From the NCBI GenBank assembly GCA_947396885.1, contig OX377205.1:26275407-26339406 (forward strand): a stretch of 64,000 bases of DNA, in the 5' to 3' direction. A program made the position numbers and the translations under genes. How positions within the stretch are numbered: the stretch's first letter is position 1; every line of letters begins with the position of its first letter. Shown here one piece after another: positions 53,160 through 62,999 of this stretch. This stretch comes from Heligmosomoides polygyrus polygyrus. Lineage: Eukaryota; Nematoda; Chromadorea; Rhabditida; Heligmosomidae. The notes under the pieces are model-generated. The model saw only the letters and a list, made by a program, of their open reading frames with translations. It ran no database searches and was not told the DNA's origin.

Positions 53160-55060
53160 CTGCTTTCGTATAACGAGGAAGCGATGGAGAAGGTAAGCCA
53201 GTTGAACCACAAAGTGTTGGACGACGTTGTTGAGTGAGTTCACATTTCCTCAACCTCTGAATGGACATAAAAGGATTGTAGTCTAGAACCCAAAATATGA
53301 ATAGCTACATAGTGTTATTTTGTATGGATGTGCTGAGGACCCGGAGTAAGCAAAGGTTACTACTGCAAAGAGTGTGCGGTCATGGAAGAGGTATTGTACA
53401 TAAACATTTATCAAGACCATGTCTTAAGCAATCTCGTTTTCGTGTGTTTTACAATGTTGTGCTGCAGAATATCTACGGATGTTCTGAAGTCGTAAATGTT
53501 GAAAGCGCAAAAATCGATGTGTTCTACGAACAGGCGAAATTTGAGCATAAAAAGATCTAGCAATTGTAGTGTGTGGAACGAGCCGAATGTTCCGAATGCG
53601 TTTATAAGCACTGAGCCTGTCTGTTTGTCCTATGTTGTCGCTATTATTTCGTGTACTGATTCCATAAATAATACGACGCACTGATTGTGTGAACATATTT
53701 AAAGTTCAAGACCTTCGATTACTATAGTCCAGCGTGCATTTCCTTCCTATTGTTCCGTTTCCACTCCTAAGAGTTTGACTCATTGAATTATAAAAATGTG
53801 CGTGTGCGGTGGGAAAACACACACGAACAGAGCCGAGGACGGCTTGGATGAGCCGACAAGCGGGTGATATGACAAAGCGGACCGCGAACACGCGCTTAGG
53901 GCGTGAAATGGATCCCTTTTGTGGTGGAAATATCGCCGATATGGCGCACGAACACCAGCAGTCAAGCAAATGGTCTACCCTGGTTTCTTATGAAAATTAG
54001 AGTTGGTCTTCACAGCTCCTGAATTTGTTCATTTGAATGGGGACGGACAACTGGCTCTCTTTCTGTTCTCGATCTGAGTGAATTAGAAGCCGTTCACATC
54101 TGTCGCTTCTCAAAGGATCTATCTGCCGCCAATCTATGTAAGGTAAAGAGAATTCATGCGAAGCTTGATTTCGCGCCTAACTAGGCAGAAACTTCTCATC
54201 GTTTAGTGGACAAGTGCATTACTTTCGCATAACTGCAAATCTCGCGCTGCTTTCTTTCTGGTATACGATTCGTTTCTTTTTTAGTTTTCAAGTAGAGGGT
54301 CATCGTTTTTTTTGAATGCTGGGAGAAAAGCGCAGCTTACTAGTTATTTAATACTGAACTTCTTGACTAGTTTGCAATTACCTACATCTGTAAAGCAGAA
54401 CTTCCGAAAACGGTTGCAAATTTTAGAAAAATCAGTTCTGAATAAGATACTAATGATTCGCTTGGCACGCTAATACAAAATGTTGCTGTTCCTTCACGGA
54501 CAGTGGCATTTTCTGATCCAATTCTAGTGCAGCGCTGAATAAATGTGGCTGATAACATGAGCTTTCAAAATAAGAGGATGGTTTCCTAGTTTTTCTAACA
54601 GGCACAGGTTTAGTTCGTGTTTTCAGGGAGGATTCAGCCATTCTGAGCAGTCCACTAAGAAAAAGCATCACTGTGCGGCAATTTCCAGCAAACTATCAAA
54701 AGAACAGAAAGCATTTATCAAACCGTGTTTGGGATTTGCTACGCATTCTACGCGCTTCTATGTCTCGAAGGTCATCTGGAAGCATATTCGGTCTACTCGG
54801 TGAACTGCAGAGATCTTTCTGTGGAGAAGTCAGTTCTATATTCCTTTCCAAATAAATATGTTACCAGTACATAGACATGGGAGGGATCAAGGCACTGGCT
54901 TGTCAGGGAAAGTCCCGAACCAAGAACCTCGACAATCCTGCAACCGATGCCTCTTTTGAATGATTGCCATGACACTTTACTGCAAACCAATTGCGTATTT
55001 TTAACAACATTGCCGTTAACATCAACGTTTTATTCACACACGCATACACACGCGCACACA
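53160..55060. other. no recognisable gene
   Basis: Small frames only. A minus-strand frame at 54450-54671 (KTRTKPVPVRKTRKPSSYFE) has exon-like composition but no splice support. A CA-rich microsatellite lies at 55031-55063. Confidence 0.35.
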
Positions 55061-55064
55061 CACC

Positions 55065-55200
55065 GCTGACTTCTTCATCGGCTGGTCACCCCTAGTCATT
55101 ATGGGTTAAATACGTATGCAAATTGCCTCCGCGACATCCCATAGAAGTAGGATGTGTATCGCACCCCAACAGGGATTGAGTAACGCCGTCCTTCATCTTA
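55065..55200 (+). repeat. SINE-like dispersed repeat R300, 3' half
   Basis: Forward copy: TTCTTCATCGGCTGGTCACC, TAAATACGTATGCAAATTGC, AGAAGTAGGATGTGTATCGC and GTCCTTCATCTTATATCTCTCC at its end. It begins right after the CA microsatellite. Confidence 0.7.
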
Positions 55201-55351
55201 TATCTCTCCTTATTTGTTCTATTTGTTCTGCTTCACTCACCAACACTCGTCCAAGCGTTTTCCCCGTCTTAGGATAAATGCATGGCTTTGTATTAACACT
55301 GAGAAAGCTCATTCTGAAATCTGCTAAACACACAGCTTTCAGGGTTAACTT

Positions 55352-55600
55352 TTGGGCCGAACAAAAGTATTCAGGTATGCTTGCTCTGCCTCGAATTCCT
55401 ACCTACTCACAAAGGAAGCCCATGAACGTCCTCCAAACTATCTCTACGGGACCTATATGGTCTTGTGGGGCATCGGACGGGGAACTGTTGCGTTTTTGCT
55501 ACGGGCCACTGAGTGTTCCAAAAATGGCAAAAAACCGTATCGCTTTAGTGGAGGCCGAGAAGGCAAAGATGACACCTGGAATGGCCCTGTCGTGCTCTGA
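55352..55600 (+). CDS. putative exon, unidentified protein
   Basis: Open frame ending TGA. Best protein-like portion: KEAHERPPNYLYGTYMVLWG, IGRGTVAFLLRATECSKNG, KKPYRFSGGREGKDDTWNG. The mixture of aromatic, Gly and charged residues and preserved similarity to a second locus (56912-57106) favour a real coding origin. The first codon is not ATG (TTG), so an upstream exon is expected; no acceptor was confidently placed. No family is named. Confidence 0.4.
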   Translation: MGRTKVFRYACSASNSYLLTKEAHERPPNYLYGTYMVLWGIGRGTVAFLLRATECSKNGKKPYRFSGGREGKDDTWNGPVVL

Positions 55601-55738
55601 ACTTCACTTATATAGGTTTGGAGCCCAAACTAAAGTTTGATTATAGTGATACCAGCGTCAGTCGCTGGACGTACGGGCCACGCCAGGCTTGCCGGCTTCG
55701 GGTATGGCGGGCCACGTAAGGGACGTAGCCCAGACCTA

Positions 55739-55815
55739 GCTAGGGATGCTTCCTCACCCAGCGTCGGTCGTCGGCTTCGCCAGCAACCAACGCTGGGTAA
55801 GGAAGCATCCCTAGC
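55739..55815. repeat. 26-bp stem inverted repeat
   Basis: GCTAGGGATGCTTCCTCACC plus CAGCGT (55739-55764) pairs with 55790-55815, one mismatch, 25-nt loop containing CGTCGGCTTCGC. Confidence 0.88.
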
Positions 55816-55848
55816 GTCGAAGTCGAACGCGTTGAAACTCTGGCATAC

Positions 55849-56083
55849 ATCATATTTCATCCACTGTCTGTGATTCACGCCTTGCTGTGTATTTCTTCCT
55901 CATCACTCTCGTATAGGCATCTGGCATACCTCCGAGTCGGTCCAGCGACTGGTCGCGGCGACAGTATTGCACGGGTAGCTACGAACTGCGTACGTAAAAC
56001 TAACTACGTAAATGCCTATACGAGAGTGATGATGAAGAAATACACAGCAAGGCGTGCAATCGCAGAGGGTGGATGAAATACGA
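55849..56083. mobile_element. 235-bp palindromic (MITE/foldback-like) element
   Basis: 72-bp arms (55849-55920 and 56012-56083) are inverted copies (CACGCCTTGCTGTGTATTTC, TCATCACTCTCGTATAGGCA). The centre begins with the AGGCATCTGGCATACC sequence that forms the ends of the 42120-42228 palindrome. Confidence 0.85.
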
Positions 56084-56246
56084 TGTCCTCGGTAACAGCT
56101 AGCTGAAATAGTGAAAGTTACGAGAAGAATAAAAAGCAGTCTGTAAAAAATCCGAAGAACGATGAGCGTGCCTTGATGAAGGGTGAAATCAATGCTTGTC
56201 GATCGTGTTCGCAACTGAGGTGACAGCGAGAAACACTTCCAAAACT

Positions 56247-56585
56247 GATTGAAAGCATTCCAATGAGGTCATATGGGGACAGCATCTGTTGAGACCTTCC
56301 TCATCGAGACAAGCGTGGTTTAATGGGTGCTCGACATCACCAAACAAGACAAAACTACCTTCCTCCACATCTGACAAAACGTTGAAAGTGGGGTTAGGAA
56401 GCGAAGTAGGTACCCTACCGAACCAAAATGTACTCTTTACTAGCAAAAGTGGGAGCAATCCACAGAGCAGGTTGCATGGACTGCCCCCGAACAGTACTCT
56501 CGACTCCCCTCCCGTAACTCCGCCTCGCTGCTCACTCGGCCACCCAGTCGCTGCCGCCGTCGTTGTGAATGAATTACTTGAATGA
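56247..56585 (+). CDS. putative Ser/Pro-rich exon
   Basis: Open to TGA with KTKLPSSTSDKTLKVGLGSE, VGTLPNQNVLFTSKSGSNPQ, SRLHGLPPNSTLDSPPVTPP. The composition suggests a disordered tail exon with SP/TP phosphorylation-type sites. A 152-codon frame lies opposite on the minus strand and cannot be excluded as the coding one. No homology recognised. Confidence 0.3.
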
Positions 56586-56911
56586 CGAGAACATTGCATA
56601 CATTTCACTAACCTTCTGAGCCAATTAATATGGTTATAGTGATGCAAACTAATCGGTATAGGAGCTCAAAATAGAAACTAGCGTATTACTAAACTAGGTG
56701 CCATCTAGTTAGATCCCAGCCTAAAAAATGGGTGTTTGTTTCTTAAGGGAGATTCTACACTTACTGTGGAGAAAAAATTGAGATAGCGAGAACGGTTAGC
56801 CTCGGTTGGGAATCATCCACATTGACTGTAAACTTTCTAAACTTTCTAACCCACGCTGACTTTCTAAATATTTCATTTTGTTGCCGTAATAGCTGAGAAG
56901 GCGAGAAGATC

Positions 56912-57106
56912 TTGATGCTGGTCTGGAGCAGTAAGTATTCAGTCCAACTAACAATCGAAGCCCATGAACTCCCCCGAAGACTCTCAGCGATACCTACATG
57001 GTACTGTAGAGCATCGGACGACGATCACAGAACTGTGTTTCGTTTTTGCTATGAACGTGCTCAGAACTTGACCTACAAAAGGTTTGGAGCTCAAATTAAA
57101 GTTTGA
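56912..57106 (+). pseudogene. decayed duplicate of the 55352-55640 locus
   Basis: The block ...ATCGAAGCCCATGAACTCCC... aligns with AAGGAAGCCCATGAACGTCC at 55420. The 3' stretches AGGTTTGGAGCTCAAATTAA and AGGTTTGGAGCCCAAACTAA (57083 and 55613) match, followed in both by AGTTTGATTATAGT. The coding frame of 55352 is disrupted here. Confidence 0.5.
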
Positions 57107-57174
57107 TTATAGTAATATGATAATTTCCTACGTTTCTTTGACGAAGCTGCAGTGTGCATTCAAGTGATTCATTC

Positions 57175-57260
57175 GCAACGGCGGTGGCAGCGAGTGGGTA
57201 GCGAGGCGTATTACGGGTGGGGAGTCGGCTGTTCGATTCTGAAGCTGTCCATGCGACTTC
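57175..57260 (+). repeat. tRNA-like SINE head, second type
   Basis: GGCAGCGAGTGGGTAGCGAG resembles an A box and GTCGGCTGTTCGATTCTG a B box, spaced ~35 nt as in tRNAs. The tail does not match the other SINEs here. Confidence 0.45.
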
Positions 57261-57404
57261 CTCTGTGGACTGCTCTCATTTTTGCAACTGAAGAGTACAC
57301 TTTGACTACGGTAGGTTATCTTATTATTGGCTAGTGGTGAATAAGGGTGACGAAGTTATGACAACCGATTTTGCCTAGAATTTGCCTACGGGAATTATTT
57401 AATT

Positions 57405-57660
57405 TAAGCTGCTGACCACGAATCTGTCACTCTCTTTCTAATTTATCACTTTGCTTGCACTACTTTCCATCGAAGGTTGAAGTCGAAGGTTGGAAAATAA
57501 GTCGGACCACATTAGAGAAGGAAGCGATCCTGCTATCGAGACAGCTTTACTCACCCATATCTCTCGTAACCTGCCTAATCAACCGAAATTTTAGAAATAG
57601 GTATCATATCCGTGATCAGCACCCCAAATAGGGGTTACCCCCTCTACAACTCAAAATATC
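57405..57660. repeat. inverted pair of the GATCACGAATCTG dispersed motif
   Basis: GCTGCTGACCACGAATCTGT (57410) and, inverted, GGGTGCTGATCACGGATATG (57640-57620). It relates to the direct pair at 24300-24470, including the adjoining GGCAGGTTA block. Confidence 0.45.
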
Positions 57661-57669
57661 ATGAGGTGT

Positions 57670-58560
57670 GCGGATGGACGGTATTGTGATTGATTACAAC
57701 GCTGAATCATTCGTTGCCAGCGGTTTTCACTATTGTCAAATAGAATGTGAAATTAAGTATCCGGTTACTCAAAATTCACATCATTGGGTTTCATGATGGA
57801 GAGTTTCGACATATTGTTGGAAATGGACGCTTGTAGACGATAGTATTTTTTAACCCCTGTGCTACCTATTGTTGCCCGTTGTCGTTGATGATAGCGCAAG
57901 TTGATAACCGCGGTTGATCAGGTTAGCCCATCTGATAAGGCCGCCGCAGGCTACTTTGGTATTCATTTGCTTCGTTCTCTCGTTCCAATAAACCGATTTC
58001 ATACCCCCTGTCACCGCAGCAGCACAACTCGCTGAGAAAGAAAATTCCTTAAACGAGCGAAAGGATCGATACGTAGTTTTCGAAGATGACTAACCACTAA
58101 TTTGAAACGTTGACTTAACAATTAGGAACCATGACTGATATGAAGACTTATGGGAAAGAAGATCTAGCGACAGGTTTGTTAACGAGAAAATAAGGAGGAA
58201 GGAGTGGCCTATTCGAACACGTCGCCAACGTGCCTGGAGATTCAGAAAACGTCGTCCGCTAATTTGGGTCATTGAGGTGGTTCCAGCAAAGGATGGCAAG
58301 TAGTGGGAGACCAGTGGATGTAATGGGGATGAGTTTCACTAAGGGTAGACCGTAGTTACGCGATTATGATTGTCGACGGATGTCCTTCACAGCTGGTGAA
58401 ACATCTCGAGCCAACATCGGCCGATATCATGGATTGTAACTTCCGCAGGCACAGATTATTACAAGCAACGACATCAGTGAACCGTCTGAAGTGCGATGCA
58501 CGTCGGCGCCAATAGGCGTGAACGCACTTGCAGAAGGTAATAGAAAGAATTTGTCGTACT
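57670..58560. other. no recognisable gene
   Basis: Probably the left half of the PIF/Harbinger locus that follows; a + strand Arg-rich stretch (RRKEWPIRTRRQRAWRF, ~58190-58250) could be part of one of its proteins. Termini were not found. Confidence 0.3.
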
Positions 58561-58582
58561 TCATTTCAGAAGTTGCAAAATA

Positions 58583-59334
58583 ATGAAGCGTGTGAAGCCT
58601 GACCGTGATAGGATTGATGTTTTCACAGAAGGAGAGAAGATAGTTCTCGTCGATTTCGTGCGAGAAGAGCCCTCTCCGTGGGATGACACGAGCGGGGCGT
58701 ATAAAAGCCATTACGAACGGAAACCAGCGTGGCGTAGAATCGTTGTTATGATGGAAAATGAATTTCATCGACATTACGAAGGTTAGATTCCTTGCCCTAA
58801 GCTTAACTCTTTGATACAAGAACTTTCAGTGGCCACCATCCAGAGAACATTTAAGAACCTTCGAGATACTTATGTGAGAAAACGCAGACACCTGCTTTTG
58901 CAGATGGCAAGATTAACCGGGGAAGAGGCGAGTGCGAATCTGCCCCAAAAAGCGGAGAGCTGGCCTTACTGGAGAGGGGGCCAGTCCATTGTTATTGCTT
59001 CCTCGGTATTCGACCCGACTGATGGTTTCGTCGCAGAGAGCGCTACGTCTTCCCGCCTTCCATGTCGCAATCCAGCCAGTTCTCGGACGCATCACAGGAC
59101 GATATAACTGGCTGCGATGAAATCATCATACCCGATGTAAGGAAGTGTGGTAAGGAGTCGCTATGTCTAACTAAACATTCTCTAGTACCGTTTTTAGAGC
59201 GCAAAAACGCAACACTTATCGGTCCTGGGATCCCATCTGAGGCAAAAGCGACGGTCCAGCGGGAGATCTACGATAGTGGAGCAGCTCGCATCATTCGTGA
59301 AAGCGACGGAGAAGCCCGAACTCGACTGTTATAA
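58583..59334 (+). CDS. MADF-domain protein of a PIF/Harbinger element
   Basis: Exon 1 58583-58781 (MKRVKPDRDRIDVFTEGEK, IVLVDFVREEPSPWDDTSGA, YKSHYERKPAWRRIVVMMEN) joins across a 48-bp intron (GTTAGA...CTTTCAG) to exon 2 from 58830 (VATIQRTFKNLRDTYVRKRR). Together they give a MADF domain: first helix, Pro-X-hydrophobic-Trp turn, aromatic Tyr, Trp, and the ...F.NLRD.Y.R.RR third helix. After ESWPYW the frame used by exon 2 closes at 59107. A Ser/Asp-rich continuation is open in another frame (59062-59334), implying a frameshift or unrecognised intron near 59000-59060. In Harbinger elements such proteins bind the termini and recruit the transposase. It is convergent with the transposase gene at 59693-61215. 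Confidence 0.72.
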
Positions 59335-59692
59335 GATTTCTTGTTCGTTTTTCTAGTTCTCACGCGTTTTATATTGTGTCACGCCTTCTTGTTCTGTACT
59401 GTTTCAGGTATGACCCCTCAAAACCATAGCCAACTATGATGACACACGAGCGCAGGAGTTCAAGATGAAGGTCGATCAACTGCAGCTTTAGGCTACTCAA
59501 GAAGTGATACGTTTCAAACGCGCGAGATTCAGGATTGACTCAGGGTGTCTCAAGATCTCAGGATGGATCCGTACATTGTTCATCGTCGTGTTTCTTTTTT
59601 TTTTGTTGAGAACACAAATAACGGATTGTGAAGTACAGAACAATAAAGAAACTGCTGCTGATTTTCTGTCGTGAAATATGTCACTCAACACA

Positions 59693-61215
59693 TCACAACA
59701 CAGTGCTATACTTGTCGCTAAACACATGTACTGGTTGCGACTGCAAGTGATCTCGGCAGGCAAAATATTCAGTAAAACGAAATCTCTCCTTCCGAGCTTC
59801 ACTGGCCTTGGAGTATATCCTTATCCGGCTTGCCATCGGAACTGATTCGAAGTCATTTCCCACAGGAAGAAAACGTACCGCTACTTCACTTGCTGAAGAT
59901 TTGGCCAGCAGAAGGTTGTGCAAGATCTATAATATATAGTTACTTTTGCTGCAACTAGATCTACGTAATCGCACTTACAATTGCTGCGACGATCTGCAGT
60001 GTGCAGTGGCGCGCGGTTCCACTCAGTGGTCGAATTAAGTGCCGGGAACGAGATACGAGAATTCCGAAAGTGTTTTCCACTACTCGGCGAGTACTAAATT
60101 ATGGAGTACTAGTTTCCGTATATAGAACTCATATGAGCGCTTAAGCGCCGGGATTCGGCACCGATAGATTGTGCTGTACGATCTTCTTTTCTCAGCGTTT
60201 GTCCCGCTTGATGGCGGGGTCCGCTCCTCTAGTGTGGTGACGCCAGTTCTCCCGATCAAATCCTTGATCGCGGTGCACACCAGCCACCTCTATGTCCAAG
60301 TGCAACGTATCTAGCCAACGTTGATTCGGGCGTCCCCTGTACAATTATTGAAATGCAATTTTTCCACTGACGTCGCGGCTTCAACCTGGTTGAATGGCTT
60401 TTGCATATACGTCGTCAACGGAATGCCTCCATCGCACAACATGTGGTTGTGGACTATGTCATAGTCTTCTAATAGCGCAGCTTGGAGAAAATCTCTGGTT
60501 ACTTTATAGAAAAACAGCTTCATCTAAGTGCGAAGCAGACCTAAATTTAAAAACAGAGCTACACCAGGTGAGGCAAACGTGTAATCCTAGCCATACTCGA
60601 ATCAGATATTTTTCCTCATCTTCCGCAATCGAACATTAAAAATCGGCAATTTGCATCAGCAACAGCAAGGAGCACAATAGAGAAGAATCCCTTGGAATTG
60701 AGGTACGCCCTATCTGAACCACTAGGCGACTGAAATGACTACTGTTCTCAGCGCTTCAAAGTTCCAAAGGTGCCCGAAAAATGTCTCACAATGCAACGGA
60801 AATGCTTTCCATCCATTGACGTCACTCCTCGCGGACAACCGATGCGAGTGAACCCCTTTGCGCTCCCTTCCCACGTTGCGCTGGTGGGTGCTGGTAGTGC
60901 CTCGCTCAGGTATTCTGAACAACAACAATGTATAAAGTCGCCTCTTTATTTTCATCAGAGTAAACCAACCCTCAATCTAAACACTGCAGCCTTCATGAAC
61001 AATACTGAAGGAGTAGAGAAAGCCGATGACGAGGGGAAGTAACTGCTCGATGGCAGCGATTATGCTCTGGTTTTGGAGCCAGCCTGCGGACCAATTCCTC
61101 GAACTCTTCGATAGTTGTCCTCGTGTATGTAATGAAGCTGGAGGCGTTCATAGAAGCCATGTAGTCATCGAAAGTTAGAAATCGTGCATCAATTCGCTCC
61201 TTGTGTTTTGGATTT
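59693..61215 (-). pseudogene. PIF/Harbinger transposase, decayed
   Basis: Minus-strand order. Helical amino part at ~61215-61030 (TYTRTTIEEFEELVRRLAPK, RAVTSPRHRLS). DDE region with MDGKHFRCI (~60820). GGIPLTTYMQKPFNQVEA (60346-60523). RRVVENTFGILVSR (59979-60110). Last exon 59693-59926 (ILHNLLLAKSSASEVAV ... RFTEYFACRDHLQ). A 52-bp intron (59927-59978, GTAAGT...TATAG) sits just before ILHNLL. Stops and shifts occur before RRVVE, and a LINE tail is inserted at 60183-60336. The protein family is DDE_Tnp_4; the copy cannot be functional. Confidence 0.72.
60174..60345 (-). mobile_element. LINE family 1, 154-bp 3' end inserted in the transposase
   Basis: 60183-60336 matches the last ~150 bp of LINE copies A and B (GACGCCCGAATCAACGTTGG, TTGACCGGGAGAACTGGCGT-like, GACCCCGCCATCAAGCGGGA on the minus strand), ending AAAAGAAG. 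The flanks CTGTACGAT (60174-60182) and CTGTACAAT (60337-60345) are a 9-bp target duplication with one change. Confidence 0.85.
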
Positions 61216-61510
61216 AGTGCAGCCTTCTACGTTTGGAACTGCTATCGATCTCATTTGCAAGGCGAACGCATTTCGCTAGCCTGTGAGAACAGTACCACTT
61301 CCTGCAACAGCATTCTTGATATTGACTTGTTTTTTTCAGCATGGTGGCAATGTCTCACCGTGCGAATTTGCAAGCCATTCATAACTTGCGGCACAGCACC
61401 TGGTAAAAATCTCGTGAATAGAGATCTTCCAGAGACCTTAATCAGGAATACGGTTTTAACGGCGCGTGTACCAGTTTAAGCTAAAGAATTTCTCACATTT
61501 CTCGTTTCTG

Positions 61511-61744
61511 TCATACACTTCGTGACGGCAATCGTGGCGTCTGTAGGTGATCTCTAAATGCATAACGAATTTTCAGCATCCCTTTGAGCATCCATTGCAT
61601 GTCAGATTTTATTTCCTTAGGTAACTCAGTACACATATAAGTGTAAGAAGTAAATGACAAAGGTGTAACTTTCACTGTTTCACCCAAGTGAAATGAAAGG
61701 AGGACGAGTGTCAGCAGATGAAACAAGCTAAGTGAAGCGTTCAT
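61511..61744 (-). CDS. small secreted-protein candidate
   Basis: From ATG at 61744: MNASLSLFHLLTLVLLSFHL, then GETVKVTPLSFTSYTYMCTE and KEIKSDMQWMLKGMLKI; 77 codons. A hydrophobic leader followed by polar sequence is typical of a signal peptide. It is not related to the transposase downstream. No family is recognised; it could be an exon of a larger gene. Confidence 0.3.
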   Translation of the reverse strand: MNASLSLFHLLTLVLLSFHLGETVKVTPLSFTSYTYMCTELPKEIKSDMQWMLKGMLKIRYAFRDHLQTPRLPSRSV

Positions 61745-61904
61745 AGAACTACGGAGACATGCATCTCTTCTGACCGCCTCAGTGCTTACAAGCTCATCTG
61801 ATCTGCACAAAACGTAAACTCTGCAAAATGTCTCATGCATCGGAGTATCGAACGACAGGTAAAGGAAATGACGAAAAGGCGAACGAACTCAACGAACCCT
61901 CACC

Positions 61905-62790
61905 CCCCAACTCCTATTGCCTCATATCGAAATCTCCTAACATCTGTTGTGCTCCCATCCCCTGCATGTAGCTCTCAGCACATCACAGGCCGGCGATATG
62001 CGACTCGCGGGTGGGGATCACCTAGGACAGCGCTACGCAACATTTTTTGCTTACGAAACAAAACAAAACTAAAAATTTTATGCAGAACTAGTATGTTCTA
62101 CACCTATAGTGAACTGAGCTGAGCCATTTCCGATTTAATTTGGCATTAATCTGCGCTCTTACCAAGGCGGATAACCACTCAATAAAGATGACCCCTCGAG
62201 CCGCCTTGCGTACATCATCCTGTGTTGTGAGCGTTTAGGGCCCCCGAATAAGTGACTCTTCATGAGTTTAATAAAATAGAGCGATGTGCTAACAACTATA
62301 TTCAGATGATGGGCGAGACATATGTCAAATGATTTTCAGACGTCATCTAAATCAGGAATACATTCTTCATAGAGGAGGTCCACCTCTAGACTAGGATTGC
62401 GCTAAAATAGCAAACTGGGAAGGGAGAATGGTCGTCGAAAAGGCAGGAAAAATATCAAAACTCAGCAACCGCTCTCTCCCTCGACTTCTATTGCGCCATA
62501 TTGAAATCTTCTGATATCTGCCTCGCCCATCCCTTACATGCAGTTTTAAGCACGGCTCAAACTGGCTCGTGGGGGTCACCATGTATGAGTAGCTATCCCT
62601 CTCGGTAGGAACGCACATTAATATCAAATTACATTGGAATCGCCTAGCTTAGATCACTATACGTGTAGGACACGTCAGCGTGTCATAAAAATTTATGTTT
62701 GGTATAACAAAAAAATTTGTGTAGGGCAGTCCTACATGGTGACTCCTCTCCGAGCCACCTTGCGCCCATCTTCCTAATTAGCTGAATACA
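61905..62790 (+). repeat. direct repeat, two diverged ~320-bp copies
   Basis: 61905-62230 and 62480-62790 share CTATTGCCTCATATCGAAAT, CATCCCCTGCATGTAG, GACTCGCGGGTGGGGATCAC and, at the end, GAGCCGCCTTGCGTACATC in the same order. No coding frame is conserved between them. Confidence 0.6.
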
Positions 62791-62928
62791 TAAACAATAG
62801 CTTGGGTGGATTGTCCAAGCCATTCTTCATGTGTTTACGCTCTAGTCGAAGTGACGCGGGCGTGTAATTACGGGCTAAGCTGTATGGCCTAGTAAAAACC
62901 GTGCCCAGCTTCTACCAGGCCAGATATA

Positions 62929-62989
62929 TTTTCCCGCCACAGAGGCGCGTAATTACGGAGGTAATTATACACCCCCCCTGGCGGGAAAA
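62929..62989. promoter_or_regulatory. inverted pair of E2F-like TTTCCCGCC sites
   Basis: TTTTCCCGCCA (62929-62939) and its exact complement TGGCGGGAAAA (62979-62989) flank a 39-bp centre with two GTAATTAC-like motifs. They match the E2F/DP consensus TTTSSCGC. A GC-rich, possibly 5'-proximal region follows on the + strand. Confidence 0.4.
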
Positions 62990-62999
62990 ATAAGCGCCA

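Noticed and set aside
56189..56647. 152-codon minus-strand frame
   Set aside because: Opposite a more protein-like Ser/Pro-rich + frame; no motif, so not called, though it cannot be excluded.
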